Translations under genes and position numbers: made by a program | From: Bacillota bacterium | Lineage (GTDB): Bacteria > Bacillota > Clostridia > Peptostreptococcales > Acidaminobacteraceae | Direction: 5' to 3' | Assembly (NCBI GenBank): GCA_025210655.1 | Contig: JAOARG010000054.1 | Coordinates: 1-64,000, forward strand | Length of the DNA stretch: 64,000 bases | The notes under the pieces: generated by a model | Told to the model about the DNA's origin: nothing | Database searches by the model: none | Seen by the model: only the letters and a program-made list of their open reading frames with translations | In this document: piece by piece, positions 44,061 through 53,784 of the stretch | Position numbering within the stretch: the first letter of the stretch is position 1 | Layout: every line of letters starts with the position of its first letter

Positions 44061-45569
44061 CTAGAATTCGAATTTGCTTTTAAACTTAGCAATAGCTTCT
44101 TCTAACTTAGCTGCAGTATCATCATCTAGAACACCTGACTTCTTAATAGCTTTTCCTACTTCATTATATTCGTTATCCATAAAAGCAATAAATTCTTTTT
44201 CGAATCTAGCGACATCCTTAACAGGAATATCCATAAGGTGTTTATTACTTACTGCGTAAATAATCTCAACCTGATGTTCAACCTTCATAGGATTACTTTG
44301 TCTTTGCTTTAGAATTTCCATAAGTCTTTCACCATGCTCTAGTGTCGCCTTAGTATCTTTGTCAAGTTCTGAACCGAACTGTGCAAAGGCTGCAAGCTCA
44401 CTGTACTGTGCAATATCAAGTTTGATCTTACCAGCAACTTTCTTCATGGCTTTTATCTGAGCATCTCCTCCAACTCTGGATACCGAAATACCAGCGTTTA
44501 CCGCAGGTCTTTGACCAGCATTGAATAACTCAGTCTCAAGGAAAATCTGTCCATCTGTGATGGAAATAACGTTTGTTGGGATATAAGCAGAAACGTCACC
44601 TGCTTGAGTTTCAATGATTGGAAGTGCTGTAATACTTCCTCCACCTAATTCATCACTTAACTTTGCAGCTCTTTCCAGAAGTCTACTGTGGATGTAGAAT
44701 ACGTCCCCTGGGAAGGCCTCACGTCCTGGTGGTCTTCTAAGAAGTAGTGACATAGCTCTATAAGCTACGGCATGCTTTGAAAGGTCATCATAAATAATTA
44801 ATACGTCCCTTCCAGCAAACATCATCTCTTCTCCAATAGCAACACCAGCATATGGTGCAAGATATTGAAGTGGAGCTGATTCTGACGCACTTGCAGAAAC
44901 TATACAAGTATAATCCATAGCGCCATTATCTTCTAGAGTTTTAACCAATTGAGCAATTGTCGATCTCTTCTGACCGATAGCTACATATATACAAAGTACA
45001 TCTTCTTCTTTTTGATTGATTATAGTATCAATGGCAACTGTAGTCTTTCCAGTCTCTCTATCACCGATTATAAGCTCTCTCTGTCCTTTTCCTACTGGAA
45101 TCATAGAGTCAATAGCTTTAATACCAGTCTGTAATGGTTGGTGAACTGACTTTCTATCAATTACACCCGGTGCATTAGATTCCATTGGTCTAAATTTATC
45201 AGTTTTGATTGGTCCTTTACCGTCGATAGGTTGTCCTAGAGTATTTACAACTCTTCCGAACATATTCTCTCCAACAGGTACTTCTGCGATTCTATTTGTA
45301 CGCTTTACAACGTCACCCTCTTTAATACCTGTATCTGAACCTAGTAGAACGGCACCAACACTATCTTCTTCCAAGTTAAGAGCCATACCATATACATCAC
45401 CTGGGAACAGTAATAACTCACCAGCCATACACTTCTCTAGTCCGTGTACCCTAGCGATACCATCTCCAACTTCGATTATAGTACCGACATCTTCGACTTG
45501 AAGCTTATCTTCATACCTTTTTATCTGTTCTTTTATAACAGAACTTATCTCTTCAGGTCTTAGATTCAT
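44061..45569 (-). CDS. atpA: ATP synthase F1 alpha subunit
   Basis: A 502-residue regulatory alpha subunit. The start is ATG 45569 ([20 protein letters not shown]); a GTG four codons upstream overlaps the AGGAG site and is unlikely. The P-loop is [14 protein letters not shown] (about 168-181), and the [20 protein letters not shown] segment and [20 protein letters not shown] are the family's conserved blocks. It follows atpH by 21 bases. Confidence 0.98.
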   Translation of the reverse strand: MNLRPEEISSVIKEQIKRYEDKLQVEDVGTIIEVGDGIARVHGLEKCMAGELLLFPGDVYGMALNLEEDSVGAVLLGSDTGIKEGDVVKRTNRIAEVPVGENMFGRVVNTLGQPIDGKGPIKTDKFRPMESNAPGVIDRKSVHQPLQTGIKAIDSMIPVGKGQRELIIGDRETGKTTVAIDTIINQKEEDVLCIYVAIGQKRSTIAQLVKTLEDNGAMDYTCIVSASASESAPLQYLAPYAGVAIGEEMMFAGRDVLIIYDDLSKHAVAYRAMSLLLRRPPGREAFPGDVFYIHSRLLERAAKLSDELGGGSITALPIIETQAGDVSAYIPTNVISITDGQIFLETELFNAGQRPAVNAGISVSRVGGDAQIKAMKKVAGKIKLDIAQYSELAAFAQFGSELDKDTKATLEHGERLMEILKQRQSNPMKVEHQVEIIYAVSNKHLMDIPVKDVARFEKEFIAFMDNEYNEVGKAIKKSGVLDDDTAAKLEEAIAKFKSKFEF

Positions 45570-45590
45570 GTTCCAAATCACTCCTATTAA

Positions 45591-46133
45591 CTATACTATT
45601 ATTTGTGATAAATTTTCTCTGATATTGTTTAATTTATTCTTAAACGTACCATCTATAACTCTATCACCGACTCTTATCAAAATACCTCCAAGAATATCTT
45701 CGTTAACTACATTCGTAAGGTTAACTTTATTTCCTGTAAGCTTCTCTAATTTATCACTTAATTTTTGTATTTCATCTTCAGTCATTGGTATTACTGATTC
45801 AACAATACCATCTTTTATTCCCTTGTGGTCGTTTACCATTTCAGCAAAATCCTTAGCGATGTCAAAGATAGCTTCTCCTCTTTTCTTATCAATAAGAATC
45901 TTCATAAAATTTAAAACTTCCTTAGAAACCTTATCCGAAAAAACGGTATTCATGGTTTCTTTTCTTTCGTCTTTATCGATTTTAGGAGTTACGTATACCT
46001 CATAAAATTCAGGGTACTCTTTGAAACAGTCAACTACAAACTTAAGTTCTTCACAGTAAGTATCGATCTTATTGTTTTCAAGAGCTACCTCAAATAAAGC
46101 CTCTGAATAAGCTCTGGATACTAATTTTGCCAT
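45591..46133 (-). CDS. atpH: ATP synthase delta subunit (OSCP)
   Basis: A 180-residue peripheral-stalk subunit that joins F1 to the b subunits. VSRAYSEALFEVALENNKID is the N-terminal domain signature, and LTNVVNEDILGGILIRVGDR the conserved C-terminal motif. Its start overlaps the atpF stop by 13 bases, so translation is probably coupled. Confidence 0.95.
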   Translation of the reverse strand: MAKLVSRAYSEALFEVALENNKIDTYCEELKFVVDCFKEYPEFYEVYVTPKIDKDERKETMNTVFSDKVSKEVLNFMKILIDKKRGEAIFDIAKDFAEMVNDHKGIKDGIVESVIPMTEDEIQKLSDKLEKLTGNKVNLTNVVNEDILGGILIRVGDRVIDGTFKNKLNNIRENLSQIIV

Positions 46134-46633
46134 TTTGTATCCCCTACCTCTTCAATAAATTGATTTATAAGAACCTTATGGCTGTTTACATCCACATCTT
46201 TTTCAATAACTTTTGATGCAGCAAGAACCGCTAATGAAGCAATCTCATCTTTAAGCTGAACAAGTGCCATTTCTTTTTCCATAGCAATCTCTTTCTCAGC
46301 TTTCTCTTTAAGACGTACAATTTCTTCTTCGGCTTCCTTCTTAATTTGGTTAGCTCTCTCTTCAGCCTTAACAACAGCTTTTCTTATTAATTCGCTACCC
46401 TCTTTGTCTGCATTTTCAAGTTTTAATAAATATTCTTCCTTATATCCTTCAGCTTCCTTCTTCTTATCTTCAGCTTCTTGAATAGAATCCGCAATTCCCT
46501 GACTACGGTTTTCCATCATTTCTGTAACCGGCTTAAATAAAAGTTTCTTAAGCACAAGGAATAGGATAAGAGTATTCGCGATTTGGAATATAAAGGTCCA
46601 ACCTGGTTCAACTAATCCTAGTCTAAGCATCAT
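46121..46633 (-). CDS. atpF: ATP synthase F0 b subunit
   Basis: A 170-residue stator subunit: one N-terminal membrane helix (TFIFQIANTLILFLVLKKLL) followed by a long charged coiled coil (EEIVRLKEKAEKEIAMEKEM) and the C-terminal delta-binding part. Either of two adjacent ATGs (46633 or 46630) could start it. Only one b-type gene is present, so the stator is a b homodimer. Confidence 0.95.
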   Translation of the reverse strand: MMLRLGLVEPGWTFIFQIANTLILFLVLKKLLFKPVTEMMENRSQGIADSIQEAEDKKKEAEGYKEEYLLKLENADKEGSELIRKAVVKAEERANQIKKEAEEEIVRLKEKAEKEIAMEKEMALVQLKDEIASLAVLAASKVIEKDVDVNSHKVLINQFIEEVGDTKWQN

Positions 46634-46659
46634 TGACCTCCTCTATAATAAAGGTTTTT

Positions 46660-46974
<315 letters not shown>

Positions 46975-46979
46975 TTAAA

Positions 46980-46995
46980 ATCCTTTTCCAAGGAT
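46980..46995 (-). promoter_or_regulatory. Hairpin between the two c-subunit genes
   Basis: ATCCTT-GGAA-AAGGAT on the minus strand is followed by TTTTAAAAAAAAG in the 95-base spacer between the two-hairpin and one-hairpin c genes. It could act as an mRNA processing or stability element that sets the ratio of the two c proteins. Confidence 0.5.
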
Positions 46996-47021
46996 AGACT
47001 AACTAAAAATTAATACACTTA

Positions 47022-47585
<564 letters not shown>

Positions 47586-47615
47586 TCATTTTTTAACATA
47601 ACTTTTCCTTGTTGA

Positions 47616-48317
47616 TTAATCCATTGCCATTGATACATTTACCATTGTAAGCATTGCAAATATAAATGACTGTAATAGTCCAGCAAACAAATCAAAATAA
47701 ATATGAAGAGCTGCCGGCACACCCATTTGTAAAACAGGAATCATTATTCCTAACTTTGCACTTAATCCTCCAAGAGCAGAATATAGTAGACTCATAATGA
47801 TTAATCCACCAACAACATTACCAAAAAGACGGAAACCTAGCGAAATAGGTGTTGCTAACTCTCCAAGAATATTAATTGGTAGTAACAGTGGCATTGGATC
47901 TAAGAATCCCTTAAGGTGTCCTCCAACTCCCTTCGATCTCACACCGAAACCTTGAATCATACAAAATGTCATGATACTTAGTCCCATAGTGGTATTAACA
48001 TCAGCAGTAGGAGGTCTCATTCCAAAAAGACCAATGATATTTCCAATACCTATAAACAATAACAAAGTCCCAATGTAGGGAGCGAAGTTCTTGTTATGTT
48101 CACCCATAGTAGATTTTGTAAGGCCATTAATTCCATCAACAAGAATCTCAGTAAAATTCTGTAGTCCTTTAGGTATCTTACTCGACTTCCTAGTAGCAAT
48201 ATAAGCAAATATTATAAGTACCGCCATTATAAACCATGTAACAGTTACAGTTTCTGAAACTGGTATGCCACCTGGAAGATTAAATACGACCCTAGGGCCA
48301 AATCCTTCAGTTCCCAC
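47616..48317 (-). CDS. atpB: ATP synthase F0 a subunit
   Basis: A 233-residue membrane stator subunit forming the ion half-channels. The essential Arg163 is in ELATPISLGFRLFGNVVGGL. The C-terminal helix (YFDLFAGLLQSFIFAMLTMV) matches the family. Length is typical. It begins one base after the stop of the AtpI gene, and the two-hairpin c gene follows 39 bases later. Confidence 0.95.
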   Translation of the reverse strand: MGTEGFGPRVVFNLPGGIPVSETVTVTWFIMAVLIIFAYIATRKSSKIPKGLQNFTEILVDGINGLTKSTMGEHNKNFAPYIGTLLLFIGIGNIIGLFGMRPPTADVNTTMGLSIMTFCMIQGFGVRSKGVGGHLKGFLDPMPLLLPINILGELATPISLGFRLFGNVVGGLIIMSLLYSALGGLSAKLGIMIPVLQMGVPAALHIYFDLFAGLLQSFIFAMLTMVNVSMAMD

Positions 48318-48728
48318 TTATTCATCTTCCTCCTTTCTTTCGAATATTTTTTTGAAATACCTTTTATCATTAAATAAATTTGTAACAAAAATAACAAACT
48401 TAATTGATAAAAAACCAATGACAGTCCCAAGCACGTTTATGTAATCAGCCTTAAGTGATATGAAGATTACTACTGCACTTATTAAGTACCTTAGAAAATA
48501 CCTTGATGTTGTATAAGCTTGAGCTTTTCTAGGGTTCATTTTAACTGCTTTTTCTAGTGTTTTTCCAAGTTCGAGAAAATTCAGACAACTTATTGCCGTA
48601 CCGAATACAAGTCCAAGAACCATGGCTTTTTTATCTTCCAGAAAAACAATAGAAAGAACCGACAAAACTGCAAAAGTTACGAATGTCCATTTAATTATCT
48701 GATATTTTAGCTTTCTAAGTTCTTCCAA
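48318..48728 (-). CDS. atpI: AtpI-like ATP synthase assembly protein
   Basis: A small membrane protein with four hydrophobic segments (IIKWTFVTFAVLSVLSIVFL; MVLGLVFGTAISCLNFLELG; FLRYLISAVVIFISLKADYI; VLGTVIGFLSIKFVIFVTNL), the ATP synthase I family that helps assemble the c ring. The start is uncertain. I place it at TTG 48728 (ending LEELRKLKYQIIKW at the N-terminus) because GAGG lies upstream and it follows the preceding stop by four bases. A TTG at 48770, overlapping that gene, is the alternative. Confidence 0.8.
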   Translation of the reverse strand: MEELRKLKYQIIKWTFVTFAVLSVLSIVFLEDKKAMVLGLVFGTAISCLNFLELGKTLEKAVKMNPRKAQAYTTSRYFLRYLISAVVIFISLKADYINVLGTVIGFLSIKFVIFVTNLFNDKRYFKKIFERKEEDE

Positions 48729-48732
48729 AATT

Positions 48733-48954
48733 TCACTTCCTCTTATGATCCTTAGCGCTCCTAGTAGCAAGTTTATAAAGGTTTAAAAAGGATGTCATGA
48801 CTCCAATAATTATGAAGACAAACAAGAAAACTCTTGTTCCCAACTTATTATCCACCCAATTGCCTATATATACCCCTGCGAATATGGGAATAATCATCGT
48901 TAAACCAACTTGACTAAGTATTGCTAAGTTTTTATACATATGAAAATTTTTCAT
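48733..48954 (-). CDS. AtpZ/AtpI-family small membrane protein
   Basis: A 73-residue protein with two membrane helices (LAILSQVGLTMIIPIFAGVY; FLFVFIIIGVMTSFLNLYKL) and the GNWVDNKLGT turn typical of AtpZ-like proteins that open atp operons. Such proteins are linked to c-ring assembly and Mg2+ handling. It is the first gene of this atp operon; its promoter should lie in the 140 bases upstream, which also carry two hairpins. Confidence 0.85.
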   Translation of the reverse strand: MKNFHMYKNLAILSQVGLTMIIPIFAGVYIGNWVDNKLGTRVFLFVFIIIGVMTSFLNLYKLATRSAKDHKRK

Positions 48955-49035
48955 AACTTCACCCTAATTTTAAGAATTTATTGAATATTCAATAAATACA
49001 TATTATAAGATTTACATTTATAAGTAAACACCCTT

Positions 49036-49092
49036 AGATTGTATACACAATCTTTAGAGTTTTATAGCAAAGGATAAATATCCTTTGCTATA
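49036..49092 (-). terminator. Two hairpins after ctfB
   Basis: ATAGCAAAGGAT / ATCCTTTGCTAT (49064-49091) begins five bases after the ctfB stop. AGATTGT-ATAC-ACAATCT (49036-49053) follows in the direction of transcription. U-tracts are weak, so termination before the atp operon may be partial. Confidence 0.55.
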
Positions 49093-49096
49093 TAAT

Positions 49097-49768
49097 TTAT
49101 TGTTTCATATCGATTAAATTGTCAGAAATACTAAAAGGTGCCTCTGTTACTTCTTTAATGTCTTCAACTGTAAATACTGGATTCCTTTCAATAAGAACTA
49201 ATCCATTCTCAGTCACATCAAATACGCCCATTTCAGTTACTATCATATTTACCTCACCCTTAGCAGTAAGAGGTAATGAACATTCCTTGACAATTTTGAT
49301 TGCTCCTCTAGATGTATGCTCCATAGCAACAATTACTTTCTTGGCTCCAGCTACTAAATCCATAGCTCCACCCATTCCTGGAACTTTCTTTCCTGGAATC
49401 ATCCAGTTAGCAAGATTACCCATTCCATCAACTTGAAGCGCTCCTAATACTGTACAATCCAAATGTCCTCCTCTTATAATACCAAAAGAAGCAGCACTAT
49501 CGAAAAAAGCAGCTCCTGGATTATATGTAACAGGCATTCCTCCAGCATTGAACACATCAGGATCTTCATTTCCTGCTTCAGGAGCAGGACCCATACCTAC
49601 AAAACCGTTTTCTGATTGTAAAATAACTTGGATATCTTCCGGTACAAAGTTTGCTACATGAGTTGGCAAACCAATACCTAGATTTACTAAGTCACCATCT
49701 TTAAATTCCCTAGCAACCCTTTTGGCTACAATATCTCTTATCTGAGCCTTATCTAAAGTCTTATCCAT
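49097..49768 (-). CDS. ctfB: 3-oxoacid/acetate CoA-transferase subunit B
   Basis: A 223-residue beta subunit of a family I CoA-transferase. The start is ATG 49768 (MDKTLDKAQIRDIVAKRVAR), with AGGGGG nine bases upstream. The catalytic Glu is in LQSENGFVGMGPAPE (about 50-64); NLGIGLPTHVANF and GGAMDLVAGAKKVIVAMEHT are conserved family blocks. It would move CoA between acetyl-, butyryl- or acetoacetyl-CoA and free acids in fermentation. It is paired with the alpha subunit gene, with a one-base gap. Exact acids are not determinable. Confidence 0.93.
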   Translation of the reverse strand: MDKTLDKAQIRDIVAKRVAREFKDGDLVNLGIGLPTHVANFVPEDIQVILQSENGFVGMGPAPEAGNEDPDVFNAGGMPVTYNPGAAFFDSAASFGIIRGGHLDCTVLGALQVDGMGNLANWMIPGKKVPGMGGAMDLVAGAKKVIVAMEHTSRGAIKIVKECSLPLTAKGEVNMIVTEMGVFDVTENGLVLIERNPVFTVEDIKEVTEAPFSISDNLIDMKQ

Positions 49769-49769
49769 A

Positions 49770-50423
49770 TTATTTACCCCCTTCAACGATATAATCAATG
49801 AAAATATTAGGAGTATCAATCATATCTGGATCAAGTTCCCCTACTTCAACTATTTCATCAACCTCAGCAATTACTATGTCCGCAGCCATTGCCATAACAG
49901 GATTGAAATTCTTAGATGCTCTCTTATAAACAATATTGCCCATTTTATCGGCTTTTGCACCTTTGATAACAGCAACATCAGCTCTAAGAGCTTCCTCAAG
50001 AAGATATTCCTTACCATTTAGAACTATCTTCTGCTTCCCTTCCTCAACAATCGTGCCGACACCTGTTGGAGTAAGAACTCCACCTAGTCCAGTACCGCCT
50101 GATCTGATTCTTTCAGCTAAAGTACCCTGTGGAACTAAATCCACCTGGATTTCATTTTCATTCATTTGTCTTCCTGTTTCAGGGTTTGTACCTATATGGG
50201 ATGCAATAACCTTTTTAACCTGTTTATTTACAACTAACTTTCCTATATTCTTATCTGGAAAACTTGTGTCATTACAGATAACAGTTAAGTCCTTTACTTT
50301 GTTTTCACACATCAGATCAACAATTTCATCTGCTGTACCAAAACCTAAGAATCCGCCAAGCATTACAGTCATTCCATCTTTGATATGTACTGCTGCTTCT
50401 TTTGCGCTGATTATTTTATTCAT
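49770..50423 (-). CDS. ctfA: 3-oxoacid/acetate CoA-transferase subunit A
   Basis: A 217-residue alpha subunit. The start is ATG 50423 (MNKIISAKEAAVHIKDGMTV), with GGAGGTG six bases upstream. GGFLGFGTADEIVDLMCENK (about 23-42) and RIRSGGTGLGGVLTPTGVGT are the CoA-transferase signatures. Together with ctfB it forms a heteromeric enzyme of amino-acid or butyrate fermenters. The pair sits between wecB and the atp operon, where relatives with the ancestral order have no gene. Confidence 0.93.
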   Translation of the reverse strand: MNKIISAKEAAVHIKDGMTVMLGGFLGFGTADEIVDLMCENKVKDLTVICNDTSFPDKNIGKLVVNKQVKKVIASHIGTNPETGRQMNENEIQVDLVPQGTLAERIRSGGTGLGGVLTPTGVGTIVEEGKQKIVLNGKEYLLEEALRADVAVIKGAKADKMGNIVYKRASKNFNPVMAMAADIVIAEVDEIVEVGELDPDMIDTPNIFIDYIVEGGK

Positions 50424-50915
50424 TACACACACCTCCATTGAATTTGTAATTTATGCCTACAATTCTAGTCAATGAAAGGTTAAAACTATTGATTAAATCA
50501 TTTTCCCACGAATCTAGCATACCACATTTTGAATATTTTGTGGATAGATAAGATACGATTTGAAGGGTATATACAAAGGATAAAACAACATTTATTGGAA
50601 TTCAAAGCACTTATTTCAAATCATTCTTTGTATTGAGTTACCAATCAAACGATTAGCATTACCTTAAGGCATAATTACTGTAAATTTAATTGTCATTTTT
50701 TCTGAGATGTACGTTTTTAATACATTTCAACATAAAAAAACGTCTCTTTTGTATAAAACATACAAACAAGACGTCGTTTTTTTGTATTTTAAATACAAAT
50801 AATTCTAATAAAATATTCTAGAATAATTCCAATAATATTTCATATAACATTGTACTAATTATTAAACATTAACAAATCATAAAAAGGGATAATTTTGTTA
50901 TATTTTTAACACAGT
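50424..50915. other. Gap between ctfA and wecB
   Basis: About 490 bases of AT-rich DNA. It has the wecB terminator (50735-50783) and, to its left, DNA that should hold the ctfAB promoter; I see no confident -35/-10 pair. No open frame of interest and none of the linker-hairpin repeats are present, which is unusual for a gap of this size here. Confidence 0.6.
50735..50783. terminator. Bidirectional-looking terminator after wecB
   Basis: AAAAAACGTCT and AGACGTCGTTTTTT flank an inner stem TTTGTAT-AAAAC-ATACAAA. The A-tract and T-tract on the two sides would allow termination in either direction. It lies about 130 bases after the wecB stop. Confidence 0.75.
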
Positions 50916-52037
50916 TTATTTTCCAAAATATTCTTTTATTGCCTCTATCGTCCTAATTACAGCCTTTCCATCACCATATGGATTTACAGCATTTGCCATC
51001 TTGTCATAATGATTTTTATCATCCATAAGTCTGCTTACTGCCTCTACTATGCGGTTTGTATCCACACCAACTATTTCTACGGTCCCAGCATCTACCGCTT
51101 CAGGTCTTTCAGTTTCTGTACGAAGAACCAACACTGGTTTGCCAAATGCAGGAGCCTCTTCCTGTACCCCACCTGAATCAGTCATAATTATTTGAACTCT
51201 TCCAATAAGATTAGCAAATTCAGCATATTCTAGGGGTTCAATCATATGAACTGCTTCATTTTTCCCAAGCTTAGAATCCGCTAATTGTCTTACTTTAGGG
51301 TTTAAATGTACAGGGAAAACAAACTGAATATCAGGGTACTTATTCGTAATAATATTCACAGCATCAAATATGTCCTCCATAGGCCTACCAAGGTTTTCTC
51401 TCCTGTGTGTTGTTAATAAAATAACATTCTCCCTTGCGAAATCGATTTCCTGTAACTTTTTTGTTTCAAACTCATAGTCTTCCCTGACAACTTCAAAAAG
51501 TGCGTCTATGACCGTATTACCCGTTATAAAAATAGTATCCTCCAGCATACCTTCTTTGAGAAGATTTTCCTTATTTCCAATAGTAGGCGAAAAATGAAGA
51601 TCAGCTATTTTACCTACTAAACTTCTATTCATTTCTTCAGGATAAGGTGAATACTTATTACCACTTCTTAATCCAGCTTCAACATGACCAACCTTCACTT
51701 GATTATAAAAAGCACTTAGACTGGCACTGAAAGTTGTTGTTGTATCCCCATGAACAAGAACAATATCAGGCTTTACTTCCTTCAACACCTCATCAAAACC
51801 AAGCAAAACTCTTGATGTAATCTCCCCAATAGTCTGACCTGACTTCATAATATTCAAGTCATAGTCAGGTGTGATATAAAAAAGATCAAGAACCTGGTCA
51901 AGCATCTCCCTATGCTGTGCAGTAACACAAACAATTGACTCTAAATCTTTATCCCTTTCAATCCCCTTAACAAGAGGAGCCATCTTTATAGCTTCAGGTC
52001 TTGTTCCGAATACTGTCATTACTTTTAGTTTATTCAT
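50916..52037 (-). CDS. wecB: UDP-N-acetylglucosamine 2-epimerase (non-hydrolysing)
   Basis: A 373-residue epimerase making UDP-ManNAc for wall teichoic or other secondary polymers. The start is ATG 52037 (MNKLKVMTVFGTRPEAIKMA), with TTGGAGG upstream; a 37-codon upstream extension runs through a repeat element and is rejected. GTRPEAIKMAPL (about 11-22), VLVHGDTTTTFSASLSAFYN (about 91-110), HVEAGLRSG and ILTDSGGVQEEAP-like (IMTDSGGVQEEAPAFGKP) motifs are complete. It lies after tagO, giving a short polymer-linkage unit, and corresponds to mnaA/yvyH next to atp in Bacillus. Confidence 0.95.
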   Translation of the reverse strand: MNKLKVMTVFGTRPEAIKMAPLVKGIERDKDLESIVCVTAQHREMLDQVLDLFYITPDYDLNIMKSGQTIGEITSRVLLGFDEVLKEVKPDIVLVHGDTTTTFSASLSAFYNQVKVGHVEAGLRSGNKYSPYPEEMNRSLVGKIADLHFSPTIGNKENLLKEGMLEDTIFITGNTVIDALFEVVREDYEFETKKLQEIDFARENVILLTTHRRENLGRPMEDIFDAVNIITNKYPDIQFVFPVHLNPKVRQLADSKLGKNEAVHMIEPLEYAEFANLIGRVQIIMTDSGGVQEEAPAFGKPVLVLRTETERPEAVDAGTVEIVGVDTNRIVEAVSRLMDDKNHYDKMANAVNPYGDGKAVIRTIEAIKEYFGK

Positions 52038-52060
52038 AAAAAATTCCTCCAAAAATTTTT

Positions 52061-52171
52061 TCGTAGGTAGTAGGTCGTGGTTGGTAGGTTGGAAAAGACA
52101 GTCTAAGGAGTCCCTAGACTGTTCAAGGCCCACGTTCTTCCGAACCACAACCTACGACCTACGAACCACGA
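52061..52171. repeat. Heptad inverted-repeat element A5 with core hairpin
   Basis: The left arm 52061-52092 is TCGTAGG TAGTAGG TCGTGGT TGGTAGG TTGG, and the right arm 52139-52171 is its inverse (CCGAACCACAACCTACGACC...). The interior has the perfect hairpin ACAGTCTA / TAGACTGT. It begins about 23 bases before the wecB start codon. Confidence 0.82.
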
Positions 52172-52196
52172 AAAGGTAGTCGCAAGCGACTACCTT
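52172..52196 (-). terminator. Hairpin after tagO
   Basis: AAGGTAGTCGC-AA-GCGACTACCTT is a perfect 11-pair hairpin ending at the tagO stop codon and abutting the heptad element. It lacks a U-tract of its own. Confidence 0.6.
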
Positions 52197-52199
52197 AAT

Positions 52200-53228
52200 C
52201 TATTTTCTCTCTATTGTTCTCGAAATTGGTATTAAAATCAGTGTAAATGCGACTAATACTATTCCGATAAAATTAACTATGTTGTTATTTACAAGGAATA
52301 CTGTACTAATTCCAAATAATGAAGAAATGAAATATAGTGACAGCACTGCCTTTTTATGTCCAAATCCGATCGATAAGAATCTATGATGTAAGTGTCCCTT
52401 ATCTGCTTCAGTTATAGGCTTATTATTGAGTAGCCGCCTAAATATGGCAAAGGCTGTATCAAATATAGGTAATCCTAGGGCTAAAAACGGTACAACAAGG
52501 GCAACTGCAGTAGCTCCCTTAATAGCTCCATCTATTGATATAGCTGCTAATAGAAATCCAAGAAGCATGGATCCTGTATCACCCATAAATATTTTCGCTG
52601 GATTAAAGTTAAAAGGCAGAAAACCTATACACGCTCCCGCTAATAACAATGTCATAAATGCAATTTCATATCTACCGTTGACATGGGCTACATAAGCTAA
52701 TGTAAGAGCTCCTATTGTAGATATTCCAGCTGCAAGTCCATCAAGACCATCTATGAAGTTTACTGTATTGGTTATACCAACTACCCAGAAAACTGTAAGC
52801 GGTACACCTAAAAGTCCTAATTGAACATATGTTGATGGATTGATAAAGTTTGTTAAGATATCAATCTTTATACCGAAGACAACAAGACAAAGAGCTGCTA
52901 AAATCTGAAATCCAAATTTAACTTTAGCCGAAAGCTCCACCCTATCATCAGCAATTCCTAATATAACTAATATTGTTGATCCTAAAAAAATACCAATCAT
53001 AGAACTTTTGGATATGTATGAATACCTCATCATAGTAACCATAAATCCAACATAAATAGCTAAACCACCCATTCTCGGAATAGGCTTAGTATGAACTCTT
53101 CTATTATCCTTTGGCACATCAACTGCACCAATTTTTATCGCCAAAGCCCTCACCAGAGGAGTTGAGATAAAAGTAATAAATGCAGCAATCATCATGCCGT
53201 AAATATACCTGTCAAACAAGGCTAACAC
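52200..53228 (-). CDS. tagO: Undecaprenyl-phosphate GlcNAc-1-phosphate transferase (TagO/WecA)
   Basis: A 342-residue polytopic enzyme (about ten membrane helices) of the MraY/WecA family that starts teichoic-acid or other lipid-linked polymer synthesis. Motifs on the cytoplasmic face are intact: VDVPKDNRRVHTKPIPRMGG (about 36-55), NFIDGLDGLAAGIS (about 157-170, the DGLDGL-like motif), FMGDTGSMLLGFLLA (about 213-227) and GHLHHRFLSIGFGHK, the HxHH-type loop near residue 282. It precedes wecB in the direction of transcription, with the A5 repeat between. Confidence 0.94.
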   Translation of the reverse strand: MLALFDRYIYGMMIAAFITFISTPLVRALAIKIGAVDVPKDNRRVHTKPIPRMGGLAIYVGFMVTMMRYSYISKSSMIGIFLGSTILVILGIADDRVELSAKVKFGFQILAALCLVVFGIKIDILTNFINPSTYVQLGLLGVPLTVFWVVGITNTVNFIDGLDGLAAGISTIGALTLAYVAHVNGRYEIAFMTLLLAGACIGFLPFNFNPAKIFMGDTGSMLLGFLLAAISIDGAIKGATAVALVVPFLALGLPIFDTAFAIFRRLLNNKPITEADKGHLHHRFLSIGFGHKKAVLSLYFISSLFGISTVFLVNNNIVNFIGIVLVAFTLILIPISRTIERK

Positions 53229-53360
53229 CCCTTATAAATACATAATTATAATCTTTCTCTACATAATATATCACCTTATTTTATACCTATTATAATGTCG
53301 GTTCAAGAAGTTTTTGATTTTTTAAAGGAAATGTAATATAAAAGCTATTTTTATAGCTTT

Positions 53361-53393
53361 TCGTGGGTCGTAGTTCGTAAATCGTAGTTCGAG
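53361..53393 (+). repeat. Single heptad arm A6
   Basis: TCGTGGG TCGTAGT TCGTAAA TCGTAGT TCGAG reads as five 7-base units. It is directly preceded by the hairpin AAAAGCTA..TAGCTTTT. No inverse arm follows in this gap. Confidence 0.68.
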
Positions 53394-53489
53394 AAATTTT
53401 TTTTTGATTCCTGATTGTCTGGTAGTCCGTCTGATTGGAAGTTCGAACACATTTAGCTAAATTATTCGAACCATCAAACTAATACTACT

Positions 53490-53675
53490 AATCTTCTTTT
53501 TCGAAGAACTACAAGAACTTCTTCAAATTATTTTACTTTAGTAAAATTTCATTGCTGATTGATTTATCAATCTCTACTCACAAAAGCAAGTATTAGCTTT
53601 TGTACTACCCGCTAAGCACTATTCATGACCAACGGGAACACTATTCAGCTTTTCTTCAGAAAAGTAGTATCAATC
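53490..53675. repeat. CTACTC/GCTGA-type multi-hairpin element F1
   Basis: In order: hairpin TTTTACT-TTAGTAAAA, ATTGCTGA, hairpin TTGATTTATCAA, TCTCTACTCA, hairpin CAAAAGC..GCTTTTG, TACTACCCGC, ACTATTCATGA, ACTATTCAGC, hairpin TTTTCTTCAGAAAA, GTAGTAT. The same blocks recur in inverse order at 59.07-59.22 kb with altered hairpin bases. Confidence 0.7.
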
Positions 53676-53685
53676 TTTAATTAGG

Positions 53686-53738
53686 GCAAAATCAACTCTC
53701 AATGAAAGTCAAAACTTAATGGAGAGAGTCCGATTTTC
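53686..53738. repeat. AAAATCAACTCTC hairpin element C2
   Basis: AAAATCAACTCTC pairs with GAGAGAGTCCGATTTT across a 20-base loop containing GAAAGTC. It matches similar elements at 13.89, 55.95 and 56.11 kb, with a GNATTTT(T)NTTT-type tail. Confidence 0.65.
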
Positions 53739-53784
53739 GTTTTAGGGTCTTAAGAACAAGCTTGGACTATCTTAATAAATTTTA

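Noticed and set aside
51000-52148. A start for wecB 37 codons upstream of the chosen one.
   Set aside because: The extension is translated from a heptad repeat and the family homology begins at the ATG at 52037, which has a strong ribosome site.
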